A DNA stretch of 64,000 nt from CAVSDF01 sp963726715. Its GTDB lineage: Bacteria; Bacteroidota; Rhodothermia; Rhodothermales; BA12. Position numbers and translations under genes: made by a program. Where the stretch lies: contig CAVSDF010000010.1 in assembly GCA_963726715.1 (NCBI GenBank), forward strand, positions 186,001 to 250,000, read 5' to 3'. The notes below the pieces were generated by a model, which was not told the DNA's origin, searched no databases, and saw only the letters and a program-made list of their open reading frames with translations. Within the stretch, counting starts at the first letter, position 1, and each line of letters begins with the position of its first letter. Shown piece after piece: positions 52,189 through 61,449 of this stretch.

Positions 52189-53613
52189 TCACCCCCCGCG
52201 GTACGCCGCGAGCACGGCCTCGACGCCGCCGACGCGGGCGCCCTGCCCGGTTGCCGCGGCGAGGGTCGTGTCGAGGTGCGCGGCGGCGCCGGGGGCGGCG
52301 GATTCGTCGCCGACGGTGTTGTGCCAGAGGCCGACGACGACGCCTCGGTAACGCCGCGCGGCGGCGAGGAGCGCGGCGGTGGAGGCGGCGATGGCCTCGG
52401 GCGCGAGGGGGCGGTAGCCGATGAACGTCGCGTCCATGAGGGCGAGCGGAAGCTCCCACACGTCGGTCACGGCGTTCGCGTCGAGGTCGAAGAGGCGGTG
52501 CGGGTGCGTGGTCGCGCAGCGGAAGCCCTCGCGCTCGGCCCACCCGAGGGTGCTGTCGAGCGTGAACCCGGCCTCGGCGTGGGCGCGGAGCGTCGCCGCC
52601 CCGTCGTAGCGCAGGTAGTGCTGCCGGACGCTCGTCACCGCCCACCCGGTCGCCGCCGAGAGCGCCCGTTCGAGCCGCGCCCACTCGACGATCAGCCGCT
52701 CGACGCTCGACGGCGAGGCGTACGACGGATGGAGCCCGATCTCGTGGCCTGCGATGCGCGCGCGGACGCGGCGGAAGGTCGGCGAGCCGAGGCGGTAGGG
52801 CGTGTCGTAGGCGGTCGGCGCGTCGGACTTGACGAAGAACGTCGCCGTCCCGCCCGCACGCTCGGCGGCCGCGGCGATGCGGTCGATGCCGTCGAGCATC
52901 GGGTCGCGGCGCGCGACGTGCGAGCGCAGCCACCCGGCCGCGGCGGCGCCTGCGAGGCCCGGTCGGCGCTCCCGAGCGGCGCGCAGCACCTCGCGGCGGA
53001 CGATCCCCGCGCGCCACTTCCGCAGCGCGTCGATGTCGCACGTCGGGCAGAGCGCCCACGTCGCCGCGCCGCTGCCGTCGGAGGCCGGGCCGTAGGTCGG
53101 GCGTACGATCGGCAGGCCGGCGGTCGCCGGATGATCGCGCAGACGGGCCGCGAGCGCCTCGCGCAGCACATCGACGACCGGGACGGCGGCGAGGCCGTGC
53201 GCCGCCTGCCACGAGGCGGCGTACGTCGCCCGTCCGTGAACATCGCGCGGCGCGTCGCGGGCGTGCTCGGCGTAGCGCACGAGCCACAGAAACGCGCTCC
53301 CGACGAGATCCGCCCCGCCCGAGGCGGTGGCGAGCGGAACGGGCACGCGCACGCCGTCGGCCTCGATCCATCCGCCAGCATCGGCAGCGAGCGGGTCGCG
53401 CGAGTCGAGCCGCGCCGCGAGCCGCTCCGGCGCCGCCGCGAGGTGCAGCGCGTCTCCCTTCGCCGCGCCATCGCCCACGACGATCCGCGGCGCCTCCGCC
53501 CCGGCCTCGACCGGTTCGAGCCCGAGTCCGCGCAGCAGTTCACCAAGCGCGTAGACAACGGCGGCGCGGGAGGCCTCGGGAACGGCGATGCGGACGGGGA
53601 CGGGCGTGGGCAT
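52189..53613 (-). CDS. Polysaccharide deacetylase family protein (DUF7033-like N-terminus)
   Basis: Probable NodB-fold carbohydrate deacetylase of 474 residues. The N-terminal region (VRIAVPEASRAAVVYALGELLRGLGLEPV ... FLWLVRYAEHA) resembles the DUF7033 domain that precedes such enzymes. The catalytic core has ALCPTCDIDALRKWRAG, where the usual Thr-His-Asp is Thr-Cys-Asp, and GHEIGLHPSYASPSSVERL, a metal-binding His-x4-His style motif. VRQHYLRYD and HNTVGDE follow. The Cys substitution at the metal/acid motif is unusual. The ATG at 53613 is preferred over 53640. It may act on capsule or peptidoglycan sugars. Confidence 0.78.
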   Translation of the reverse strand: MPTPVPVRIAVPEASRAAVVYALGELLRGLGLEPVEAGAEAPRIVVGDGAAKGDALHLAAAPERLAARLDSRDPLAADAGGWIEADGVRVPVPLATASGGADLVGSAFLWLVRYAEHARDAPRDVHGRATYAASWQAAHGLAAVPVVDVLREALAARLRDHPATAGLPIVRPTYGPASDGSGAATWALCPTCDIDALRKWRAGIVRREVLRAARERRPGLAGAAAAGWLRSHVARRDPMLDGIDRIAAAAERAGGTATFFVKSDAPTAYDTPYRLGSPTFRRVRARIAGHEIGLHPSYASPSSVERLIVEWARLERALSAATGWAVTSVRQHYLRYDGAATLRAHAEAGFTLDSTLGWAEREGFRCATTHPHRLFDLDANAVTDVWELPLALMDATFIGYRPLAPEAIAASTAALLAAARRYRGVVVGLWHNTVGDESAAPGAAAHLDTTLAAATGQGARVGGVEAVLAAYRGG

Positions 53614-53706
53614 CGCCAAAGGTAACGGCGGCGCGGACATCCGGGCGCCCGTCGTCCGTCGTCCCTCGCGGCTCCGTACCTTTCGGGCACGACTTTCCGC
53701 CCCTCG

Positions 53707-55533
53707 ATGCGCTTCTTCTCGACCCTCGTCGCCTCCACGCTCGGCACGCTCGTCGCTCTCGGCGCGCTCTTTCTCATCGGCCTGCTCTTCGTCGTCGGCC
53801 TCGTGGCGAGTGCCGATTCGACGCCGCCGGTGCGCAGCGGATCGGTGCTCGTCGTCGAGATCACCGGCGCCATCCCCGAACTCGCCGCCGACGATCCGAT
53901 CGGGCGGGCACTCGCGGGCGGAGCGGCGCCGGTCGACCTCGCGCGCATCCGCAGCGCCCTGCGCATGGCCGCGAGCGACGACCGCATCGCCGCCGTGTGG
54001 CTGCGCGCGGGCGGGGTCGCGGCGCCGTGGGGCACGATCGAAGAGGTCCGCGGCGCCCTCGACCGCTACGTCGCCAGCGGCAAGCCGCTCATCGCGTCGG
54101 GCGCCGGGCCGTACCACGCCGAGGCGGATTTCGCCCTCACGTCGGCTGCCGACACCGTCTATCTCCCGCCGCTCTCGTTCTTCGAGTGCAACGGATTTCA
54201 GCTCGAAACGCAGTTCTTCAAGCGCGGCCTCGACCGCCTCGGCGTCAGCGCCAACGTCATCCGCGCGGGCACCTTCAAGGCCGCCGTCGAGCCGTTCATC
54301 CGCGAGGATCTGTCGGCGGAGAACCGCGAGCAGTTGCAGGCCCTCGTCGATGCGCAGGGCGCCTCGTTCGTCGCCCTCGCCAGCGCCCGGCGCCCGGCGA
54401 CGCGCGCCGCACTCCAGACGTGCGCGACCGGTCCGCCGACGATGAGCGCCGAGGAGGCCGCGCGGCAGGGCCTCGTGCAGGGCCTGCTGACGACCGCCGA
54501 GGTCGACGCCCGCCTCCGCGCCCGCTTCGGCGAGGGCGCATCGGGCGCGCTCCGCACCGTCTCGCTCGACGCCTACGCCCGCACGTCGCCCGGCGACGCG
54601 GGCCTCGAAATGGACCGCAAGGCGGGCGACATCGCGGTCGTGCTCGCCGAAGGCACCATCGTCGACGGAACGAGCGGCGGCGGCGGCGGGCTGCTCGGCG
54701 GGGGCGGCGCCTCGGTCGGCGACGAGACCTTCGTCGCGGCGATGAAGACGGCGCGCGAGGACGACGATGTCAAGGCGGTCGTCGTGCGCGTGGCCTCGCC
54801 CGGCGGCTCGGCGGTGGCGTCGGAGTCGATGCGCCGCGCCATCGAAGAGACGCAGAAGGCCAAGCCGGTCGTCGTGTCGATGGGCGATTACGCGGCCTCC
54901 GGCGGCTACTGGATCGCCACGGCAGCAGACGTCATCGTCGCCCAGCCGACGACGCTGACCGGCTCGATCGGCGTCTTCTCGCTCTTCTTCGACGCCCGCG
55001 ACGCCCTCCGCGACCGCCTCGGCGTCACCCTCGACGCCGTCGCCACCAGCCCGCACGCCGACATCGGCTCCCTCACCGGCACCCTCGACGACGTCGAACG
55101 CGCCGTCCTGCAACGCGGCGTCGACACGACGTACGCGGCCTTCCTCGGCCACGTCGCCCACGGGCGCAAGATGACGACCGCCCGCGCCGACTCGCTCGGG
55201 CAGGGGCGCATCTGGACCGGGAAAGACGCGCTCCGACGGGGCCTCGTCGACCGTCTCGGCGGTCTCCGCGAGGCCGTCGCCATCGCCGCCGAGCGGGCGA
55301 AACTCGACGCCGAGACCGTCCCGCTGCGCATCCTGCCGCGTCCGCAGACCTTCACCGAGCGCCTCACGAGCCAGATGGGCGCCCGCGCCGACGCAGCCCT
55401 CGGCACGCTCCTGCGCGCCCGCCTCAGCGCCCCCGAACGCGCCGCCCTCGACGCCGCCTCCGTCCTCGACGCCGTCCTTGCCTCGCAGGGCCAGACCCTC
55501 GCCCTCCTCCCGCTGCGCCTGCGCGTCCACTGA
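53707..55533 (+). CDS. sppA: Signal peptide peptidase SppA, 67K type
   Basis: Membrane serine protease that digests cleaved signal peptides. An N-terminal transmembrane helix (TLVALGALFLIGLLFVVGLVA) anchors two tandem peptidase_S49 domains. The catalytic Lys lies in the first (VIRAGTFKAAVEPFIREDLS, equivalent to E. coli K209) and the catalytic Ser in the second (VSMGDYAASGGYWIATAADVIVA). VRVASPGGSAVASESMRRAI is the conserved preceding block. A Gly-rich linker (SGGGGGLLGGGGAS) follows domain one. 608 residues, frame intact. Confidence 0.95.
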   Translation: MRFFSTLVASTLGTLVALGALFLIGLLFVVGLVASADSTPPVRSGSVLVVEITGAIPELAADDPIGRALAGGAAPVDLARIRSALRMAASDDRIAAVWLRAGGVAAPWGTIEEVRGALDRYVASGKPLIASGAGPYHAEADFALTSAADTVYLPPLSFFECNGFQLETQFFKRGLDRLGVSANVIRAGTFKAAVEPFIREDLSAENREQLQALVDAQGASFVALASARRPATRAALQTCATGPPTMSAEEAARQGLVQGLLTTAEVDARLRARFGEGASGALRTVSLDAYARTSPGDAGLEMDRKAGDIAVVLAEGTIVDGTSGGGGGLLGGGGASVGDETFVAAMKTAREDDDVKAVVVRVASPGGSAVASESMRRAIEETQKAKPVVVSMGDYAASGGYWIATAADVIVAQPTTLTGSIGVFSLFFDARDALRDRLGVTLDAVATSPHADIGSLTGTLDDVERAVLQRGVDTTYAAFLGHVAHGRKMTTARADSLGQGRIWTGKDALRRGLVDRLGGLREAVAIAAERAKLDAETVPLRILPRPQTFTERLTSQMGARADAALGTLLRARLSAPERAALDAASVLDAVLASQGQTLALLPLRLRVH

Positions 55534-55564
55534 CGGGCGCGGACCGCTTCCGCCATCCGGACCG

Positions 55565-56017
55565 TCATGCGCCGACCGGTTCGCCGCTGGAGCCGCCGAG
55601 GAGGACCGGAAGCGTGCGCATCACGCCGAGCGTTCCGTCGACGTCGGCGAGGGCGGCTTCGGGCGTGAACTCGGGCAGCAGGAGCGCGTCGAGGCCGGGA
55701 AAGCCCGCGAACCGGTCGCCCTGCACGACGCCCATCGACCATCCGCCGTAGCGCCGCGCATCGATGTGGGCGAGGCGGAGCAGGACGATGCCGTGGTGCC
55801 GCTCGTCGCGGCGGATGCGCCTGATCGTGGCCAGAACCGCTTCGCGCGGGCCTTCGAGCACCTGCACGAACATCGCCTCGCCGCACAGGAGCAGCCCGGT
55901 CACGCCGTCGCGGGCGTTGCGCGCGGCCGCCTGAGTGCCGAGCGCTGCGATGGCGGTGTCCGGGAGACGCTTCGTGATGCGACTCGCGTAGGCCAGGATG
56001 ACGAGCGGAACGGACAC
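55565..56017 (-). CDS. BLUF-domain blue-light sensor
   Basis: Stand-alone flavin photoreceptor domain. LVILAYASRITKRL supplies the Tyr that pairs with flavin, TQAAARNARDGVTGLLLCGEAMFVQVLEGPREAVLATIRRI supplies the Asn and the light-switching Gln (FVQVLEG), and RRDERHHGIVLLRLAHIDARRYGGWSMGV completes the fold with the semi-conserved Trp/Met. All key residues are present, so FAD binding is likely. The GTG at 56017 is preferred; an upstream ATG at 56119 adds 34 unconserved residues. About 60 residues follow the BLUF core with no recognisable output domain, so it probably signals by protein contact. Confidence 0.9.
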   Translation of the reverse strand: MSVPLVILAYASRITKRLPDTAIAALGTQAAARNARDGVTGLLLCGEAMFVQVLEGPREAVLATIRRIRRDERHHGIVLLRLAHIDARRYGGWSMGVVQGDRFAGFPGLDALLLPEFTPEAALADVDGTLGVMRTLPVLLGGSSGEPVGA

Positions 56018-56271
56018 GTCGAGCGGGGGCGGATGCTGGAAGACAGAGGCATGCAAGACCTCAACATACGCAAACCGACGACAGCGCCCACTCCCACCGG
56101 TCGTCCCAGGGCAGCGCATTTCGTAGCGAGACGTGCCGACTCACGCGCGCCTCTCGACGGGTGCAGCGACCGTCCGTTGAAACGGCGGCGGGACGGGATG
56201 ACGAGCGGCGGTGGCAGGGCGGGCCACGGCGGCAATGGGCACGCTGCGGCGTGTGTTCAGCGCCGGTGGTT

Positions 56272-56300
56272 GTAGGGGCGGTTCGCGAACCGCCCCCTAC
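56272..56300. repeat. GTAGGGGC-arm palindrome overlapping the rarA stop
   Basis: GTAGGGGCGGTTCGCGAACCGCCCCCTAC, palindromic apart from one extra C. Its outer GTAG provides the TAG stop of rarA on the minus strand. Confidence 0.8.
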
Positions 56301-57864
56301 GGACGTGTGGATGCAGAATCGGGCGCCGGTTCGGACGCGGGCGCCTTCGCGCGGCTCTTGCGCGGCGGCTTTGCGGCGGGCGGCGAGGCGGCGGCGGACG
56401 GCACGTCGGGCGCGGCGGGTTCGGAGGGCGCGGCATCGGCAGGCGGCGGCTCGCTCGGGAGGCCGAGGCGTTCGGCGCGGGCGGCGTCGGCGTAGCGGCG
56501 GGCGCGCTTCTCGACCGATTCCTCGGCGTCGCGGCGGCGGAGGTAGGCGAGGCGCTCGCCGATCGTTTTCTCGTAGCCCATCTGCGAGGGCTGGTAGAAG
56601 TAGAGGCCCTGCATCTCCTCCGGCAGGTACTGCTCGGCGACGTAGTGGTCGCGGTAGGCGTGCGGGTAGAGGTAGCCCTCGCCGTGGCCGAAGCCCTTTT
56701 TGTCGCGCGAGGCGTCTTTCAGGGCGTTCGGCATGTCGGTCGTCTGCTCCTTCTCGACGTGCGCGAGGGCGTCGAAGAAGGCGAAGCCGCTGTTGCTCTT
56801 CGGCGCGGTGGCGAGGTAGAGGCAGCACTCGGCCATCGGGAATCGCCCCTCGGGCATCCCGACGTAGTCGTACGCCTGCGCCGCCGCCATCGCCACCTGC
56901 AGCGCGCGCGGGTCGGCCAGGCCGATGTCTTCGCTCGCGAAGATGATCATCCGGCGGAAGACGAAGCGCGGATCTTCACCTGCGTAGACCATCCGCGCCA
57001 TCCAGTAGAGCGCCGCGTCGGGGTCGGAGCCGCGCAGGCTCTTGACGAAGGCCGAGATGGTGTCGTAGTGCGCGTCGCCCTCCTTGTCGTAGAGCACGGC
57101 CCGGCGCTGGATCGAGTCCTCGGCGACGGCGCGGGTGACGCGGACCGTCCCGCTGCCATCCGGCGGGGTGGTCTCGACGGCCAGTTCGAGGGCGTTGAGC
57201 AGGCTGCGGGCGTCGCCGTTGGCGGTCGAGACGAGGTGCGCGAGCGCGTCGTCGTCGATGGCGACGGTGAGGCGTCCGTAGCCGCGCTCGTCGTCGGCGA
57301 GGGCGCGGCGGGCCACGTCGGCGAGGTCGTCTTCGGTGAGCGGGCGCAGTTCGAAGATGCGGCTGCGCGAGACGAGGGCCTTGTTGACCTCGAAGTACGG
57401 GTTCTCGGTCGTCGCCCCGATGAAGGTGACCGTCCCGTTCTCGACGTGCGGAAGCAGGGCGTCCTGCTGCGCCTTGTTGAAGCGGTGGACCTCGTCGACG
57501 AACAGGATCGTGCCCTGCCCGCGCCCGTCGGCTCCGGCGATGCGGCGGCGGTTCTGCGCCTCGGCGATGGCCGCCCGGATGTCGGCGACGCCCGCGAGGA
57601 CGGCGTTGAGGACGATGAAGTGCTTGCGCGTCGTGTTCGGCGACGATGCGCGCGAGCGTCGTCTTGCCGGTGCCGGGCGGCCCGTAGAGGATCACCGACG
57701 TGACGCGGTCGGCCTCGACGGCGCGGCGGAGCAGCTTGCCCGGCCCGAGCACGTGCGCCTGTCCCGCGAAGTCGTCGAGGGTGCGCGGGCGCATCCGCTC
57801 GGCGAGCGGCGCGCTGGGGCGGGGCGGGCGTGAAGAGATCGTCGTCGGGCGGAGCAGCAGGCAC
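56297..57864 (-). CDS. rarA: Replication-associated recombination protein RarA (MgsA), two frameshifts
   Basis: AAA+ clamp-loader-like ATPase acting at stalled forks. N-terminal blocks MRPRTLDDFAGQAHVLGPGKLLRRAVE and SVILYGPPGTGKTTLARIVAE (Walker A) are followed, after a break near 57641, by TRKHFIVLNAVLAGVADIR, ILFVDEVHRFNKAQQDALLPHVENGTVTFIGATTENPYFEVN and the sensor region. The C-terminal half is diagnostic of RarA: DPDAALYWMARMVYAGEDPRFVFRRMIIFASEDIGLADPRAL and YLPEEMQGLYFYQPSQMGYEKTIGERL. A second break near 57815 separates the GTG-start leader MPAAPPDDDLFTPAPP. An Ala/Pro-rich tail of about 50 residues ends in a TAG donated by the palindrome at 56272. Repaired length is about 522 residues. 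Confidence 0.9.
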
Positions 57865-58002
57865 GGCAGCGGGGGAAGTCGGTCGGGCGCGAACGTGGCG
57901 CGGGCGCGGTGGGTGCCGGGGATTCGGACGGTGGATGAGACCCAGCCGTCAGGCTTTCCGGGCCGTGCAGGTCAGGCAACGAGACGGCGGCCGATCCGTC
58001 CG

Positions 58003-58022
58003 CATCCCCATTTCCAGCGATG
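58003..58022 (+). promoter_or_regulatory. Shared upstream motif, copy A
   Basis: CATCCCCATTTCCAGCGATG, 63 nt before the ATG at 58086. The same 20-mer occurs at 61224-61243 (minus) and, with two changes, at 62442-62461. All three precede exported envelope genes. Confidence 0.5.
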
Positions 58023-58085
58023 GTGCGGCGCGGCGCAGGTGGCTATCTATCGGCTCCGTCCCCTTCCGCCCCACCTCCCCGACCG

Positions 58086-58902
58086 ATGCGTCTCTCCCCT
58101 GCCCTCTTCGCCGCTGCGCTGTCTGCCTCCAGCCTCGTGCTCGGCGGGTGCGCCACAGTGGTCACCGGCGGAATCGACATCGGCGGCGTGGCCGAGCGCT
58201 CGGGCGAACTCGACGCGTACGTGAGCAGCTACAACCGCGCCAACGAGGCGACGATCGTGAGCGACCTCGGCAGCCTCTCGACGCGCACCGGCGTCGCACG
58301 GCGCGCTCAGCTTCGGCCTCGACGGCGAGCGCTACGGCACGGCCCTGCGCGTCGGCGTCGATCAGGGCAAGCGGAGCGCGACCGCCCGCTTCGAGGACGC
58401 CACCGAGCGGCGGATGCGCCTGCGCTACGCCAGCTTCTTCACCGAGGCCGACGCGGGGCTGGCGCACGGCCCGCGCGTCGTCGCCGGTCTCGACATCCGC
58501 AACACGTACCTGCAAGCGGTCATTGTCGACATCGACGGCAACACCTCCGACGCGCCGCGCGGCTGCACGTCCACGAACACGATCCAACCGACCTGCACGA
58601 CCGGGCGGTTCAACACGCTCACCACGGCCGTCTACGCGGGGGCGACGTACGTCCTGCGCGTCCGCGGCGCATCGGGCGTGCGCATCTCGCTCACCCGGCC
58701 CGTCCTCGACATCGGCGACACGACCGACGGGCGCCTGCGCGCCTTCCCGCCCTCGGGCACCGCGTTCATCGGCCTCAGCGAGTACGGCTTCCCGCGCTCC
58801 ATCGACGACGCTTCACCCGACCGCCGCCGCGCCGTCCCGGCCCTTCTGCGCCCGTTCACGCTGCGCCTCGCGCTCTCGCTCAACGGCGAAGAGACGATCT
58901 GA
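58086..58902 (+). CDS. Outer-membrane-type lipoprotein, one frameshift
   Basis: Exported protein with lipobox LGGC (MRLSPALFAAALSASSLVLGGC). The mature part begins GELDAYVSSYNRANEATIVSDLGSLSTRTGVA, related to YVDSYNARFDDRLTTRLGG of the gene at 62514, so the two look like paralogues. After a one-base insertion near 58302 it continues ALSFGLDGERYGTALRVGVDQGKRSATARFEDATERRMRLRYASFFTEADAGLAHGP, with alternating beta-strand patterns to the end (LRLALSLNGEETI). It is likely a barrel-like or barrel-associated envelope protein; function unknown. About 272 residues repaired. Confidence 0.7.
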
Positions 58903-58953
58903 CGCGCCACCGGTTCGGCCGCCCGTCTCGTACACCCCGCTTCTTTCTTCCGA

Positions 58954-60520
58954 TGCCGTTTCGCCCTGCCGCCCTCGTTCTGTTCGTGCTCGCCCTCATT
59001 TTCGCTGCCTGTGACAGTGGCGGCGGGGGAGGCGCGGCGGCAATGTGACCGTGTCGGCGTCGAAGATCGCGCTCTCGCACCGTCTACTACCCCGGCACGC
59101 AGACGCGCGGCGGCTTCTCGCGCGGAAGCGTGACGGTCGCCGTGCGCACCGGCTCGGACGCGGCGGCGGCGCGCGTCGATCTGATCGTGCCGGAGACGAT
59201 GCGGGGCATCGGCGCCCAGATTCTGGCGCCCAGGCGAGGGCGGCGCGCTCGTCCGGATCGAGTGGGGCGAGTGGACGATGCCGGGGAAGGCGGCACTGCG
59301 GGTGATCGTGCGCGGCGAGACGACGAACGTGCCGGTCGAGTTCGAGGCGCGCCCACCGGCGTCACGACGCGCAACGTGACGCTAGCGATCAGGACACGCA
59401 CGTCCGCCCGACGCTGCTGCTGCCCGGCACGATGGAGACGGCGCAGGCGATCCTCGGCGTCGCTTCGTCGGCGGAGGCGCTCACGCTCACGCTCGTGCCC
59501 TCGGCAACCGTGACGCTCGCCGCGCCGGTGACGGTGCCTGCGGGCGCGGCCTTCGGGCGCCGGTGCCGCTCGCGCTGCGGATGGCCGCGCTCGGTGGCGC
59601 CCGGGCAGGACCGACACGCTCCTGCTCAACGTCACGACGGCGAGCGGCGTGCTCGTCGTCGTCCGGCCTCGTGATCCGTCCGCGCGACCGCGCCGATTCC
59701 CGCGGGCACGCGCATCGCCCACGTGCCCTTCGACCGCGGCTTCTGGCCCTCGCCGACACGACCGGCATCCGCAACGCCTACCGCTTCGGCAGCACCCGCT
59801 TCGGCACCCCGCAGTGACTCTCGCGCTCCGCGCCGACGGGCGCGTCTTCTACGGCGGCGACACCCTCGCACCGGGCGAATCCCCGGCGCCTTCCGCGCCG
59901 TCTCCATCGGCGGCGCCGTCGCGATCGATGCATCGGCGGGGTGTGGACTCTGATCGAACGCCTCGGGCGGAGCCACGGCGGACGCCGCCGGCGCTTCGGT
60001 TTTCCCGTCCAACGGCCCCATCATCGACCCGTCGTGGGGCAAGGCGGTACGCGATCGGAAGCGGGCTTCGACGTACGCGACGGACTCGCGATCTACCGCA
60101 CGATCGTCGGCTTCGCCGATGGCTGGGTGCGCGACGTGTCGCAGGTGGGCGGGGTGCCGAAACCGCGGCGATCCGCGTGCCGGCGGCGCCGACCGTCGTC
60201 GGGGCGATGAACGCTCGCGATCGTGGCGATGACCGCCGACGGCGCGGTCTACGCGATCGAACCCGCCGATGACGCAGCCCTGCCGCCGACGCGGGTGGCC
60301 GGTCTGCCGCCGATGGCGTCGCCTCACCATCGGCACAGTACTCCGTCATCGGCATCGACCGAGCGGGCGTGACGTGGGCGCTGGGGCCTCCTCGACAACC
60401 GACCGTCAACGCCGGGCTGTCCGTTCGCCGGAGGGCGCACGAGCCGGCGCCTGCCTGCGTGCCGCGGCGCCGGTGCGCATCCGCGGTCGCAGGGGACGTG
60501 CTTGACGTTTCTCGCGCACG
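58954..60520 (+). pseudogene. Shattered lipoprotein gene (propeller-like)
   Basis: Begins with a good lipoprotein signal (MPFRPAALVLFVLALIFAAC, then Gly-rich) but the frame stops at 59048. Coherent protein pieces then continue in changing frames: SVTVAVRTGSDAAAARVDLIVPETMRGIGAQILAP, VRIEWGEWTMPGKAALRVIVRGETTNVPVEFEARPP, TMETAQAILGVASSAEALTLTLVPSATVTLAAPVTVPAGAAFG, VTLALRADGRVFYGGDTLAPGE, AVSIGGAVAIDASAGCGLWTLIE, IVAMTADGAVYAIEPADD and SVIGIDRAGVTWALG. The later pieces resemble RCC1-like or other propeller repeats, though weakly. At least eight frame changes within 1.6 kb make this the most damaged gene here. It is either a true pseudogene or very poor sequence. The end coordinate is approximate. 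Confidence 0.6.
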
Positions 60521-60547
60521 ATGCATACCTCAGGGCGGCGGTCTCCG

Positions 60548-61141
60548 TCAGAACCAGTCGAGGCCGAAGGTATAGGTCAGGTTCACGCCCGCGCGGACGC
60601 CGCTCATCCCGGCGCGCACCGGCGTGCCGCGGACCTCGAAGAGCGTCTCGTTGTCGATGACCGGTACGTCGTAGGCGGCGTGCGCAGACGCGGTGAGGTG
60701 GCGCGTGATGTCGCCGACGAGCACCGCGCGCGGGGCGAGGATGAACGAGGTGCCATCGGTGCCGCCGACCTTCGTCGAGCGCAGCGTCCACTGCCCGCCG
60801 ACGAGGAGGGAGAGGCGCCGCGAGACCGGGTAGATCGGATAGCCGAGCGAGAGCGTCACGTCGTCGACCTTCGCCGACGTCTCGACCGTCTGCCCGGCCG
60901 CGTCGGTCGAGCGCTGCGTGCCGCTCAGCGCCGTCGCCGAGAGGCCGATGAGGCCGGGAATCTCGGCGCCGACGCTGAGGCCGGTGAGGAGCATCCGGTC
61001 GGAGAAATCGGTGCCTCTCGCGGCGTTCGAGGACTGCGTGAGGGGCGCGAGGCCGTCGGTTGAGAGCGCCTGCGGGCCGATGGTGAGGCAGCCGGTGAGG
61101 GCGGTGGCGAGCAGCGGGACCGCGAGAGGGACGAGACGCAT
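60548..61141 (-). CDS. Outer-membrane beta-rich lipoprotein
   Basis: 197-residue protein with lipobox LTGC (MRLVPLAVPLLATALTGC). After a short linker, alternating hydrophobic strands (DRMLLTGLSVGAEIPGLIGLSATALSG, DDVTLSLGYPIYPVSRRLSLLVGGQWTLRS, FILAPRAVLVGDITRHLTASAHAAYDV) end in LTYTFGLDWF, an aromatic C-terminus typical of outer-membrane barrels. It probably folds as a small barrel. The shared motif copy B lies 82 nt upstream of the ATG at 61141. Confidence 0.7.
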   Translation of the reverse strand: MRLVPLAVPLLATALTGCLTIGPQALSTDGLAPLTQSSNAARGTDFSDRMLLTGLSVGAEIPGLIGLSATALSGTQRSTDAAGQTVETSAKVDDVTLSLGYPIYPVSRRLSLLVGGQWTLRSTKVGGTDGTSFILAPRAVLVGDITRHLTASAHAAYDVPVIDNETLFEVRGTPVRAGMSGVRAGVNLTYTFGLDWF

Positions 61142-61223
61142 CGAATGGGGGGAGGGAAGACGCGGCGCGGGGAGACGTCCCCGGACCGCCACCCCAAGAT
61201 GCCGCCATCGCGTGGCCCGGCGC

Positions 61224-61243
61224 CATCGCTGGAAATGGGGATG
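61224..61243 (-). promoter_or_regulatory. Shared upstream motif, copy B
   Basis: Exact copy, on the minus strand, of the 20-mer at 58003, upstream of the lipoprotein gene starting at 61141. Confidence 0.5.
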
Positions 61244-61320
61244 GGGCCTACGACGCGGATCGCGGGGGTACGACGGGATCGCACATCGCCCCTCCATTCC
61301 CCGACTTCAGAATCTGTCTA

Positions 61321-61411
61321 TGAAGTCGGTCATCCCCGCGAAAGCGTGGACCCAGAATGCAGAGCGTTGCGCGTGACCCCTTCTGGATTCCCGCTTTCGC
61401 GGGAGACACGG
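61321..61411. repeat. CCCGCGAAAGCG-type interspersed repeat
   Basis: Second copy of the element at 26081-26170; starts TGAAGTCGGTCATCCCCGCG and ends TTCCCGCTTTCGCGGGA. Confidence 0.7.
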
Positions 61412-61449
61412 ATCAGAACAGGCGGAGGCACCACGTCACAAACAGATTC

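Larger units (their letters stand above)
61142..61449. other. Intergenic region
   Basis: Gap of 308 bp between two minus-strand genes. It holds the shared motif (61224-61243) and the CCCGCGAAAGCG repeat (61321-61411). Nothing else is recognised. Confidence 0.6.

Noticed and set aside
52189..55530. Minus-strand open frame of 1113 codons joining the deacetylase with the antisense of sppA
   Set aside because: Only the first part (to 53613) has family motifs; the rest is the complement of an intact sppA with catalytic residues.
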